From NCBI GenBank assembly GCA_934045905.1, contig OW203769.1:22289705-22353704 (forward strand): DNA of 64,000 nt, in the 5' to 3' direction. Source of the stretch: Leuctra nigra. Taxonomy: Eukaryota; Arthropoda; Insecta; Plecoptera; Leuctridae. Of the stretch, positions 23,111-33,900 are shown in pieces; position 1 is the first letter of the stretch; every line of letters starts with the position of its first letter. A program made the position numbers and the translations under genes. A model generated the notes under the pieces. That model was not told the DNA's origin. It saw only the letters and a program-made list of their open reading frames with translations, and made no database searches.

Positions 23111-24165
23111 TTGTTGTAAAACTAAAACATGAATAGTTATCTGGAATTTCAAACTGCATGAGAATTTATTAAAAGGTAATGATAATGATACTTTTAACTT
23201 ATGTAGTAGTTATGTAGTATGTATCTTTTTAGCATACTTTATTTAGTATGACACTGTCACTCTTTATTACTCATTATCTTGTTACCTGGCTATAATTACC
23301 ATAATAATTAGTCAAACCATAATAAAATAATGATAATGATACTTTTAACTACTTAACCTACCTATTATAAAATTATCAAGTAGGTAGGTAAAAATAATTA
23401 CTTATAATGATATTGATACCTAATGTTAATGTTAAAATTGATAATCTATTCTAAAATTAACAAGTAATAATAATTAATTAATTACTTACTAAACTGATAT
23501 TGATAATGATAATGTTAAAATTACTTATATGTTTAATGTTAAAATTACTATTTCAGCAGGCAGGGTGGAAGAACGCAAATCCTTGCGAACCTCGCCTTTT
23601 TCTGTGTATTAAATCTTATGCCTGTACAGTGTATCTGATATAATGCAAAAATAAAGAAAATTCTATTCTATTCTATTCTATAGAAACCAGAGCCACCCAG
23701 ATCATTTCTGAATTGGTCTCTTGTTTAGTAGGTATGCCACTACGTAAACGTATTAAACGTAAATTGCAATCCCCATGATCCCCAATCATCAATAATTTTA
23801 GTCATTTCGAGATCGGTTCTCTGCTACTACCTACTGGCTTTTCTTGTCATATTTGTTGTCATTTAAGTTTTCGCGGGAATATTGTACGTCGACAAGTGCT
23901 GCTGCTCTGGTGACGAAACATGTACTGGCACTTGTGAGTAATCAGCTGGCCAACAACGTAAAAATCAAAAATGGCGTCACCCTCTTTGTGTTGTGTTATT
24001 ATTTTGTTGTTGTTTTAATAAGTTCGTGGTAAACTATTTATTTACAATTTGAAGTTAACGAAGATTGAAGGAAGTCATTTATTATATATTGATTTTAATG
24101 TATCATTTTCTGTTCACGATTGGTTATAAGTTCGATTTAAATACCTACCTACCGTTTCTCACATC
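23111..24165. other. intergenic upstream of Myt1; retroelement tail at 23560-23690
   Basis: It contains imperfect AATAATGATAATGATAC tandem-like repeats (23170-23550). Then comes a piece ending in AATAAAGAAAATTCTATTCT with an (ATTCT)n microsatellite, like a retroelement 3' end. The last 300 bp are the presumed Myt1 promoter and 5' leader; no clear TATA box was identified. Confidence 0.5.
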
Positions 24166-27100
24166 ATGTTAACCTCCAATAATGAGTCTGGTATTGAACC
24201 AGACTTGGAACCTTATACCAGCTCCATGTTGGATTATAATTATGCAGACGAGTTTAGAAATGAACATGCAACTAAGAGAAACTTCCGTGCTGTATGTAAG
24301 TCCAGGCAACCACCAAAAGTGCAGCCAAGTCGCGATAGTTTCGGACCTCGAGACATCGACCCGAGTCCGGCAAGAGCCGTTTCAATTAGGGAAGATTTGT
24401 CTCTAAGCACATCTTACAACAAGTCCTGCTTCAAGTCCTATTACGAACAAATGTTTGAGACTATCAAGAAAATTGGAGAGGGGTCTTTTGGTGAAGTTTT
24501 CAAAGTCCGTAGCAAGGACGATGGGAAACTTTATGCTGTTAAGAAGACGAAAGTGCGATTTGCACACAAGTGGGACAGAAAAAATAAAATTGAGGAGGTG
24601 AAGAGGCACGAGAAAATACCTATACATGACAATTGTGTGCAGTTGATATTTTCTTGGGAAGAACATGATTACTTGTTCATCCAGTTAGAGCTCTGTGAGG
24701 CAAGTTTAGAAGACTTCACTCGGGATTTCTTAATACCAGAAGGAAGTGTATGGCAAGTTCTTTTGGACTTACTATTGGTAAGTTGTGTAGGACCTACTAA
24801 TCCATACTTTCGATTTATAATTCCCTATTTCCGAGGTCATCGAGACTCAAGATAATATTCCAAACCTGTACTCATATTGCATGAAAATACAGGTCGAAGT
24901 TTGTCAGTTATCAAGTGCAAACAATTTCCACAGTCTCTAGTTTTCACTTATTGCTTCTCTGAGCTTCGATGACGGAGTTGTGTCGTGAAGTTGATACTAA
25001 ATCGAATGTTCGGTCTTCAGTGGTTCAAATCCTACTGGCGCCCCATAATTTTCAATTGATGTACTTCTACTTTAATGTGTAATTTTGTGTTACCTACAGT
25101 GATAAATCGACGGATTTTAAATGTACATCTCATAGGAGTGGGAAGTTGTATTGCCAGCTGATACCTATTTAAACGTCCCAACCCTAGTAGCTCGGTACAA
25201 ATTAAATGTTTTGTATATATATTTTGTTTTCTGCAGGCTGTGAAACACTTGCATGATTTGAACATCATTCATCTGGACATAAAGCTGGAGAATATTCTCA
25301 TCACGGTGGCAGGGAGATGCAAGTTGGCAGACTTCGGGATTGCCATGGACCTGGCGCAGGTGAGTCTTGACTCTTGCTCATGCTTACCAACATAATGCAC
25401 ACCACATCACGCACATTCTGTCTTGCTCATGCTCACCCACATCACGCACATTCTCCTGTCTTGCTCATGCTTACCAACATCACACACATTTTTCCTTGCA
25501 AGTTTGCAAAAGGCCGATAGGTACACTCGACCAAACAAAAATTGAACGTTCAATAAATCTGATATGCTGATAAATGTAAGATCGCACCATCAGAAGTCAG
25601 TCTAAGCGATCTCATTGTCTCACTCTAGTAGGTGACCTCACATTTCAATGATAATAACAAGCTTTGATTGGTTATGGGACATGACCAGCAGTCATTCAAA
25701 TTTGGTCGACATTCAATTTTTGTTTGGCCGAGTGTACATTTCTCATTTAGAAGTGCTAAATTTCACAGTAAGATGTTTCGAATTTTGATGTTCAAATTGT
25801 GGCAAGGTTATGCCCTCGAACCCACTTAGTGTGGCCCTACTTGTGGAGGGCTCTCAAAATATGTCCATTTGTTGTCCTGACACAATTCTGGAAATACCTA
25901 TGTGACTTTTAAGTTTTAACCACAAGAATAATCACAAAATCAATGTAAAATCTCATTAAGGTGGCTGGATCGATCGATTTTCTGAAGTATTGGAGAGCTT
26001 TCACTAATTTATTAAGTGTACAAAAATCACGTTTATAAATTCTTTTAGCACATAATTTAGGTACTTGTATAATATACTGGGTAGTTGAAATAGACAACAT
26101 TTAAATGGTATTTATACGTTATATTATTATTTAGAGCAGTATTACTGCCCCAAAGAAGTTAGTTTTGAATTGGATATTGAAGATTTTTCCGGATTTTTCT
26201 ATAATTTTAACAATACGGTACAATATGGCAACATCGTACTTTGAAAATTTTGATTTGTGTGGAGTCATGATGGCTGAGGTTTCTGAGCTTACACCTAGAG
26301 TTTACTTTCATGAAAAGTCAATGTATCTTTAGTAGGCATTTAGTGCCGTCTAACTACCTTGAGCACTCCCGTGTTGCCAAAAGTATTTTGACTTGATTCG
26401 CAATTTGAATTGAATCGCCTATAACTTTTTATTTAGCACACGATGATGTTGGTTTATATTTTTTTAATGAAATTAAATAGATCAAAGATTCTTTTTTATA
26501 TAGGATTTTTGAAAATCTATCGAGCCAATTAAATAAAATCTTCATTTGTAGCAAATTTTTCAAACCTGCCATAAGATAACATGGGAAAATACTTCTTTCT
26601 TATTCGCCTATCTCGAAAACTAGACACGGGAAGTATTTTATTTTTTGAAGTGTTGTTTAGGGTATACCAATGAGTGAGTACAGCAAAATTGAACACTATC
26701 TGAAAAAATGGTCGATCGACCCAGCCACCTTAAACATATAAATATTAAGACAGTATTATTATTATGTTCATGTGTTGCAGAATTTTAGATAAACTTACTG
26801 CCCCCTTTTCCGTTTGAGCAGTTGTAGTCTAGAGAGAGACATTAAGTAGTACTACCTAAGTGAAAGAGCTGTGTTGTTGCGTGTTTTACACCTCAGCTCT
26901 GCACTGCAGGCATTTTCATGAGTTCTGCAATTCCACAATTACTTGTAAAATGGTGTTTTAAAATAAATCGTGAATTTTATTTCTCAGCTAGCTGGAGGAA
27001 CAATTAGTGAGTGCATTTCAATCCGTGCTGAATTCTGGAGTAAACGAATCCCAAATTAGTTATTCTGAGTGAGAATACTGGAAGTGAAAATACTACCTAC

Positions 27101-29408
27101 TCATTTGCAATGAAGTTGGTGTCGGTGAAGTGTTGTAATCTTGCATGTGGTTTCAGGGGAACCCGACGGACGGCTTGGACGGAGACGCCAAGTACCTCGC
27201 CCCCGAGATTCTGACCAACAACTTCTCCAAGGCCGCGGACGTGTTCAGCCTCGGAGTGGTCACGCTTGAGTTGGCCACCGACCTCGTGATTCCGAGGCGA
27301 GGTCCGCTCTGGCACGAACTGCGCCAGGACAAGTTTCCCACGGAACAGCTGAGAGGTGAGTACATCGGAATATCACTACGTCTGCACTAAATCCACCGAC
27401 CTCGTGATTCCGAGGCGAGGTCCGCTCTGGCACGAACTGCGCCAGGACAAGTTTCCCACGGAACAGCTGAGAGGTGAGTACATCGGAATATCACTACGTC
27501 TGCACTAAATCCACCGACCTCGTGATTCCGAGGCGAGGTCCGCTCTGGCACGAACTGCGCCAGGACAAGTTTCCCACGGAACAGCTGAGAGGTGAGTACA
27601 TCGGAATATCACTACGTCTGCACTAAATCCACCGACCTCGTGATTCCGAGGCGAGGTCCGCTCTGGCACGAACTGCGCCAGGACAAGTTTCCCACGGAAC
27701 AGCTGAGAGGTGAGTACATCGGAATATCACTACGTCTTCACTAAATCTACCAGCTTGTTAGATTTCTGTGTAAATTTGATGATATGATTGTGTAATGAGA
27801 ACTGTAGATATTAAAGTCTCTTTGTTACTTCAGTAAATTACTGCCGAGAGATTTGGGATCCACTGCTGTTTTCATAGTCATTTTATAATCAAATCAGTGA
27901 TTTAAATACACAAAGTGTAATCTAAATAATTAGTGCAACTGCAAACCAATGGTTAAGTAGATACTTTTTGTTTTGCAACTTAGAATGTAGTAGATAGTAC
28001 TACTACTTAGCTAAATACCTGCACTTTATGAAGTAGTTACTTAGGTACTTGGAATTATACAAAGTTGCACTGTTTGTAGGTAGGTGCGTACGTACTTGAT
28101 TAATTCTACACATTTTTATTTATTTTTATTGGTTGTAAAGAGCACTCTGTATTGATATTATTTTTTACGGGAAAAATACTGAAACATTTTTGTACCAGGT
28201 AGATAGTTTGTGTTTTAGTAAGTAAATACAAACTATTTTAATATTTGCCATAAAATAATCTATAGGCAACTAATAACAACAACAAAATAAATGTAGGTAA
28301 AATAATGCTTTTTTATGATTCTGAATAGTTTATTTTTGTAGATTCCCTTGCCCTACACTTGCAATACAGTCACCCAAGTGAATTTTATGAAATTCATTTT
28401 GAAGGTAGCCTGCAGGATATTATCTGTTATCTGTTATCTGTTATCAAGAACAAAGTGGATGAATGGAGTGGTGGCGGCTGTGGAAGAGAGAGGGGAGTCG
28501 TGGATGAAGATCAGAGATGAAAAGTGGTGGGAAGACGTGGACATATGGAGAAGACTTGTAGAAAAAGTTGAGGAGGAAGGAGGAGAAGAAGTTGAAGATG
28601 GAGAAGAAGATGATGAAGATGAAGAGAATACAGAAGAAACGTCAGGCCCGGCCAGCCGGTTTCATTAATTAGGCCCTTGTATTTTTACCTCCTTAACCCA
28701 CTGTAATTTGGAAAAAAAAGGATTAAAGATTATTATTATTATCAAATTTTAGAGAAGCGATGTTATTGTTGTTGACGTCAAAAATATTGTACTAAAAAGA
28801 ATAGCAGGACAGTGTACAGTCTGGTGATTGATGTTTTGAATGTCTTTTCAGCCGTGTCCTCTGCTCTGGTGGTCGTTGTAACCGCCATGATGACTTCCAA
28901 CCCGTTGCTCCGTCCGTCCGTGAACGACGTCCTCACGCAGCCTCGCCTCTCCGAGATGCGGTCCTCGCTGCTCCCGACAGACGTGAATCAGAGCATCTCG
29001 GAGCTCCTGCAGCAGCAGCGGCAGCAAGACAGCTCGCTGGACTTGCTGTCTCCCCATCGCAGCGTCTTGTGCACGCCTCCGTGTCCGCACAGCAGCTCCA
29101 TCTCGCCCAGCAAGAGCTACGTCTCGCCCAACAGTCTCCTCTCCATCCCGGCATTCCCCTCGCTGCTCAGCCTCGACCAGTCCGACTCCAAGATGGAGGA
29201 CGAAGACGAGGCCGACCAATCCGTGGCGCCGGATTACGACACTTTCGAAGATCCCTCGTGCAACCTGTCTCCTATTGTTGGATGCGGTGCGACGATTCCT
29301 AGACTGAGGATAATCAACTCCACGCCTCAGCACGGGAAGATGATGAAGACTGCCATGGAACAATCCGACGGCAACTGGCTCGGGAACGCCAGGAGACTTT
29401 TCAAGTAA
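24166..29408 (+). CDS. Myt1: Myt1 membrane-associated Cdk1-inhibitory kinase (4 exons, 496 aa)
   Basis: Myt1/PKMYT1 phosphorylates Cdk1 on Thr14 (and Tyr15) at ER/Golgi membranes and holds cells in G2. Exons 24166-24777, 25237-25359, 27157-27355 and 28852-29408 join in phase to 496 codons. The kinase domain starts near residue 98: Gly-rich loop GEGSFGEV (104-111), Lys126, catalytic loop HLDIKLEN (216-223), DFG (236-238), APE-type YLAPE, then SLGVVTLELA. EVFKVRSKDDGKLYAVK is typical of Myt1 and Wee1-family enzymes, and HLDIK in place of HRDLK supports Myt1. The first 40 residues contain RNFRAVCKSR. After the kinase domain there is a Ser/Pro/Asp/Glu-rich tail (many SP sites, likely Cdk targets); a clear membrane segment is not seen in the tail, though ALVVVVTAMM lies in the kinase C-lobe. 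The 3' end of exon 3 is duplicated in tandem (27275-27746). Confidence 0.93.
25520..25738. mobile_element. GGTACACT MITE, copy 3 of 5
   Basis: It is in Myt1 intron 2 and is the most diverged copy: the ends GGTACACTCGACC and GGCCGAGTGTAC remain, and the central words CTCTAGTAGGTGA and AATAACAAGC are recognisable. A second inverted layer, AACAAAAATTGAACG with ATTCAATTTTTGTTTG, replaces the usual arm sequence. Confidence 0.7.
25956..26733. mobile_element. TTAA-flanked MITE in Myt1 intron 2
   Basis: Ends TTAA-GGTGGCTGGATCGATCGA and TCGATCGACCCAGCCACC-TTAA. The right interior (ACTAGACACGGGAAGTATTT, ATAAGATAACATGGGAAA) matches, in reverse, the left end of the 38228-48557 structure. TTAA implies piggyBac or Kolobok; no transposase is present. 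Confidence 0.8.
27275..27746 (+). repeat. four tandem 118-bp copies spanning the Myt1 exon 3 end and splice donor
   Basis: Copies start at 27275, 27393, 27511 and 27629 and are almost identical. Each holds the last 81 bases of exon 3 (from CCACCGACCTCGTG), the donor GAG-GTGAGT and about 37 bases of intron. Reading past the first donor meets TAA at 27388-27390, so only the first donor keeps the kinase frame. 118 is not a multiple of three. Confidence 0.92.
28400..28735 (+). mobile_element. 3' fragment of a non-LTR retrotransposon in Myt1 intron 3
   Basis: It encodes a reverse-transcriptase C-terminal tail (RTKWMNGVVAAVEERG, then DIWRRLVEKVEEEGGEE) ending in a stop near 28666. A short 3' UTR and an ATTATTATTATTATC tail follow. 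It is 5' truncated and non-functional. Confidence 0.6.
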
Positions 29409-29516
29409 CATTGTGTCTTCGTCCATTACTAATCCTCTTGTCATTCTTTAATTTAATATTTATTGTGTTAAGGTAATCTCTTCATTGTTAATATTTTTAT
29501 CAGAGCCTAGATTATA

Positions 29517-29522
29517 AATAAA
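29517..29522 (+). promoter_or_regulatory. likely Myt1 polyadenylation signal
   Basis: This AATAAA lies about 110 bp after the Myt1 stop codon at 29408. Further AATAAA hexamers follow near 29740 and 29777 and could be alternative sites. Confidence 0.6.
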
Positions 29523-29937
29523 TGGCATTTCCAATCATTATATAAAATAAAAAGATTATACTGTATTTTTAACCGTGTGATGAGGAAAATTGTAATACAC
29601 CTTTTAGATTTTAAATATAAATTATATTAAAAAGAATGTAAGGTAGTGAGTGACATAGACCAGGCTAATTAAGGAAGTGAAATAAGTATCGAGGCCTTAC
29701 CACTGAGATACAAGTATATTAGCTAATATAATTTTATAAATAAATACCTTCTAAATATAAAACAAATTTAAATCAATAAAACATTGGTCTTATTTCTCTT
29801 GTATTATTCGTTATTCCTGAACCTGAGTGTTGACTAATATGAATTGATCTCAACTTTTTTTATAAACTAATACCTAGCTAGGTACTAGTACTTCTTTATC
29901 AATGTTTGTGCCCAAACTCAGCTCTGGGCGGTTATTC

Positions 29938-30067
29938 TAAATTTCCTTGTCTTCTCGTACCATTGACACCGTGTCACTGCCATGTTAAATAGATAGCACT
30001 CCAGTGTGCAGTGACTAGTGAGCCCGTATCACGTGAAACGGGACGACACGGAAATTTAGAATAACCC
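29938..30067. repeat. short inverted-repeat element between Myt1 and Clp1
   Basis: GGTTATTCTAAATTTCC and GGAAATTTAGAATAACC are the ends, separated by about 90 bp that include TGACACCGTGTCA. It is likely a MITE; no target duplication is clear. Confidence 0.6.
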
Positions 30068-30308
30068 TCCTGGGCAATGTCCAGGCAAATTCATTTTACA
30101 TTTCCCCCTTCAAACAACTGAAGAGGTTGAAAACTAAAAATCTAGAGATGGAATAAAAAGTATTGTATGTAGGTACATAATATCCTTACAAAATGCTTTC
30201 ACAGTGGCTGTATGAGCTGTTTAAAATATTGTCCTGCCGCTGAAAAGATTAGAGAAAAATACACTGCTAAGGCGGTATTTCTTCTTATCAGAAAATCACT
30301 TGAACGCC

Positions 30309-30453
30309 GGATACACTGCCGACTTCTGCGAGGGTGGAGAGTAGCTCTCTCATTGGCTGGCAGCTCGCACTTGACCGGCAAATAAGGTCATCTGACTGGG
30401 GTGAGCCAAAAAGAGAGCTGCTCTCCACTCTCGCAGAAGTTGACAGTGTGTCC
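30309..30453. repeat. inverted-repeat MITE upstream of Clp1
   Basis: GGATACACTGCCGACTTCTG pairs with CAGAAGTTGACAGTGTGTCC; the arms continue through GAGTAGCTCTCT and AGAGAGCTGCTC around a short centre. It lies about 500 bp upstream of the Clp1 start. Adjacent sequence 30467-30680 has its own weaker inverted ends (GTGTTGCCAA, TTGGCAACAC) and may be another element. Confidence 0.65.
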
Positions 30454-30959
30454 AGTGTTTTAACAGTGTTGCCAACTCGAAAATCTTAAGGCCGCTAAAT
30501 GTACCATGAAATTCCGCCAAAATCAGGGTTTTAGCAGCATTTTGCCACTCAAACGCTGAAATTAGCCTGAAAAATCACGGTTTCCATATGAATTTAGCGG
30601 CCAACAGAAATTTTCGCCGTTTTTCCTCATCCCAAAACGCCAGATCTAGCGGCAAAACCGCTAAATTGGCAACACAATTAGGAGTTATGTAATTTTATAA
30701 ATCCGATCTCTAGACCTGGAATTTTAAAAGAAAAAAATAATAAAATCAATTAGGTAATTTAATTATTAATTTTATTAGAATAGTTATATATAATTATTAA
30801 TTCATTTTTTGCAAATTCTGTTGTGTGTGTGTGTGAGATAGAGGATTTGAATCTACCGCCTCCATATCACGGCACTTTTGTAGTGGAATCGGACTGGCAG
30901 TGATCTTTGGGTTTTTAGAAATATTTGGCCTTGGGTGTGTTGAGTTTCATTCAATCAAA

Positions 30960-33900
30960 ATGTCGCAGTCAAGAGATGTTAAAGACTTCGCTCTTTTAAA
31001 TCAGCAGTCTACACAGGAATTCAAGCTTGAACCGGACTCAGAACTTCGATTTGAAGTAGAAACAAAGAATGTGAAGGTGGTTTTAGAGGTAGGTACGACG
31101 GAGGCCTTAAAACTTACGGGTTGAGTAGCTCCGGCGAAAAGTTGGGTTATACATACCTATTGACGAATTGCAGAATCAATCTGATTTGTTTGGTTACCTA
31201 GTTTTGTATTTGATATGTTATTTTAATATTTCAGCTAAAGAGTGGCTTGGCGGAAGTATTCGGCACGGAGTTGGTAAAGGGCAAGCAGTATGACTTTACA
31301 ACTGGCGCTAAAATTGCAGTCTACACCTGGCAAGGTTGTGTCATGGAGCTTCGTGGAAAGACTGACGTTTGTTATGTAGCCAAAGAGACACCTGTCACCA
31401 TCTATTTGAACGTCCACGCTGGCTTAGAGCAGTTGCGAGTGAAAGCCGAGGCAGAGGATGGACGTGGCCCTGTCACGATGATTGTAGGCCCGGCCGATGT
31501 TGGTAAATCAACTCTGACAAGAATGCTGCTAAATTACGCTGTACGAATGGGTCGAAGGCCAATTTTTCTTGACTTGGATGTTGGTCAAGGTCAAATATCA
31601 GTACCAGGAACAATTGGTTAGTCTAATTTAATACCTTACAAATTTTCATTTTGTGCACATGTAAATTTCCGCTCCTTGCATCGTATTATACCGTAACTTT
31701 TACCTTGGATTGGAATACTACGTTGACTGTGTACGTGATGCATTCTATTAAACACCAGTTTGCCTCAGATTATGTTTTAACATTAATAGGTGCGCTGCTA
31801 GTTGAGAGGCCTGCCACTGTAGAAGAAGGATTCTCGCAACAGGCGCCACTAGTACTTCATTACGGCCACACAAATGCTGCTGCTAACCTCACACTGTTCA
31901 ACATGCTGGTCTCCAGGCTTTCAGAGATTATCGTTGACAGAATGCAAGCCAATAAGAAAGGTGAGTTGCATCTAGTAGGTATCATATTCCTGTACATATC
32001 GTCAGTCAGCATAATGATTAGGTCAGTCAATTGTAGCATACCTACATTTCATGCAATCCTTAGCAAGCAGAATTCCTTGCATTTGGTTGAGTAAGCTGGG
32101 CTTTACTCATGTTTCCAAAGATAATAAACACAAGACGGGATTAACATTTGGTTTTGGATTTAGGATTTCCTTATGAATCCAGGGAAGCAGCAAAAACAAT
32201 TTTGATTATAAATAACTGAATGGATTCAAATCTCCAAATGAAATGAGCGATACGTTCATACGATACAAGTGAGTCTTCAACATCTACGTGATGTGTGTTT
32301 GTTGCAGCGAACGTGTCTGGAGTGATCATCAACACGTGCGGCTGGGTGAAGGGAGACGGATACAGTCAACTGGTCTCCATCGCTCACGCATTCGAGGTCG
32401 ACCTCGTCATCGTGCTCGACCAGGAGCGACTTTACAACGACTTTGTTCGAGACATGCCTGAACTTGTGCAGGTCGTGCTGCTTCCCAAGAATGGAGGGGT
32501 GAGAAAGTTGTTCAATAGATGGGACATCATTTCTAAAATGTGTTACCTACCTATATTATAGATAGGTAGATACTACCCACTAAAAATCGTCTTGTCAATA
32601 GACAACATCATAAACTATCAGAGCCCTCTGGCGGGAGAAATATCGGCGCGCATTGCCTATCGGGTACCTGGTTCAATCCAACCTGCAGTCTCTACGCGTA
32701 GTCTGTATACATCTCATATGATTAGGTATAAATTCAAGTCTGTATGACATTGAATAAATGAAAACTATTTGAACAACTTGTTCTTAGGTGTAAACAAATC
32801 CAATAATTACGAATAAAATATAATATCGGGACATTTCCACGTCAATTAATGAGAAAATGGTGAATTTCATTTTGAATTACGCTCCTCAGCCAATGAGAGG
32901 CGAGCATTCTGCTCTGGAGCTGAAGACTGTAGGTTAAGCCGCTTTCACATAACACGCGTTTTGCGTTTTTTTAAATTAACCCATCAAAACCACCGAAAAT
33001 TTTGCCGCACACGTTTTATTTTTAAGCCACCTTATCTCGATTGTAGGGAGGTATTTTCAGTACCGCGCATGGCGAAAATAACGTCACTATACGTAAACTA
33101 TAAAACAACTGCAAAATAAGACTAAAATGTTAATAATTTCTTACCTGTGCATATTATTATTCCATCTAATCATATCTAATAACACCCAAATTGTTACTAA
33201 CAAGAATAATAAATGTATATCAACATTCTGTTTTCAACGGCCTCTTCTAGGTGTTATAAAAAAATAAAAAGCTCGCTGTAGGTATGTAAAACGGGCTTTA
33301 GTCACGCCCCAAATGCACGTCCATTTTATGGTTTCCGTGCATGCGAAGTAGGTTTGTGATGTTGTCTATTTCATGCAGTTCAGCCAAAAATTTATCTATA
33401 GGTAAGTCAGGTGTCGGCAACCTGCGGCTCCTAAGTAGTTCTTGAATGGCTTTTTACAATTTAAATGAAAATCTAGGATCAAAAAATTTGAAAATTTGAA
33501 GAAATACTTAAACACTTTGTGGCGCATCAGTTAGAACATTGACAATCAAAACTGGAGGATGGCAAATCGTTAACTTTTCACGGCACTACGGTTGTAGTCA
33601 AAGCCAAAATACCGCACTCGAATCACAACACGTCTAGAGAAGGAGAGGCTGGACTTCCGTAGCAACTTGTTGTAGAGATGCGAATGAATTACCCCAAACT
33701 ACTTTTACCTAAATACCTTAATCTCACAAAACATGTGAGCAATACCTTCTTAGATGATTGAAAAGTGTACTAGACATGGTCTACTGAGTTTTCATAACAG
33801 AAATAAGTTTATATGCTGTGTCAAATCTGACGGTTGCAGTGGCTGGACGCCCGGGAGGCAGGATCAGAGTATCACGCAATGGTACAAACGAGGGCCGTGC

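Noticed and set aside
24778..24855. Extension of the Myt1 first exon to 24855
   Set aside because: The frame runs past a strong donor (TTG-GTAAGT) and replaces the kinase core; exon 2 continues HLHDLNIIHLDIK in phase after splicing at 24777.
28348..28668. 106-codon ORF in Myt1 intron 3 as an extra exon
   Set aside because: It reads as a reverse-transcriptase tail of a truncated non-LTR element with an ATT-repeat end; the Myt1 exons join in phase without it.
28848..29444. 198-codon minus-strand ORF opposite Myt1 exon 4
   Set aside because: The plus-strand frame continues the kinase domain in phase; the minus frame is a GC-rich shadow.
32630..32760. Possible tRNA-derived SINE in Clp1 intron 4 (B-box-like GGTTCAATCC)
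   Set aside because: The B-box match is good, but no convincing A box at the right distance, no second copy and no clear tail were found in the window.
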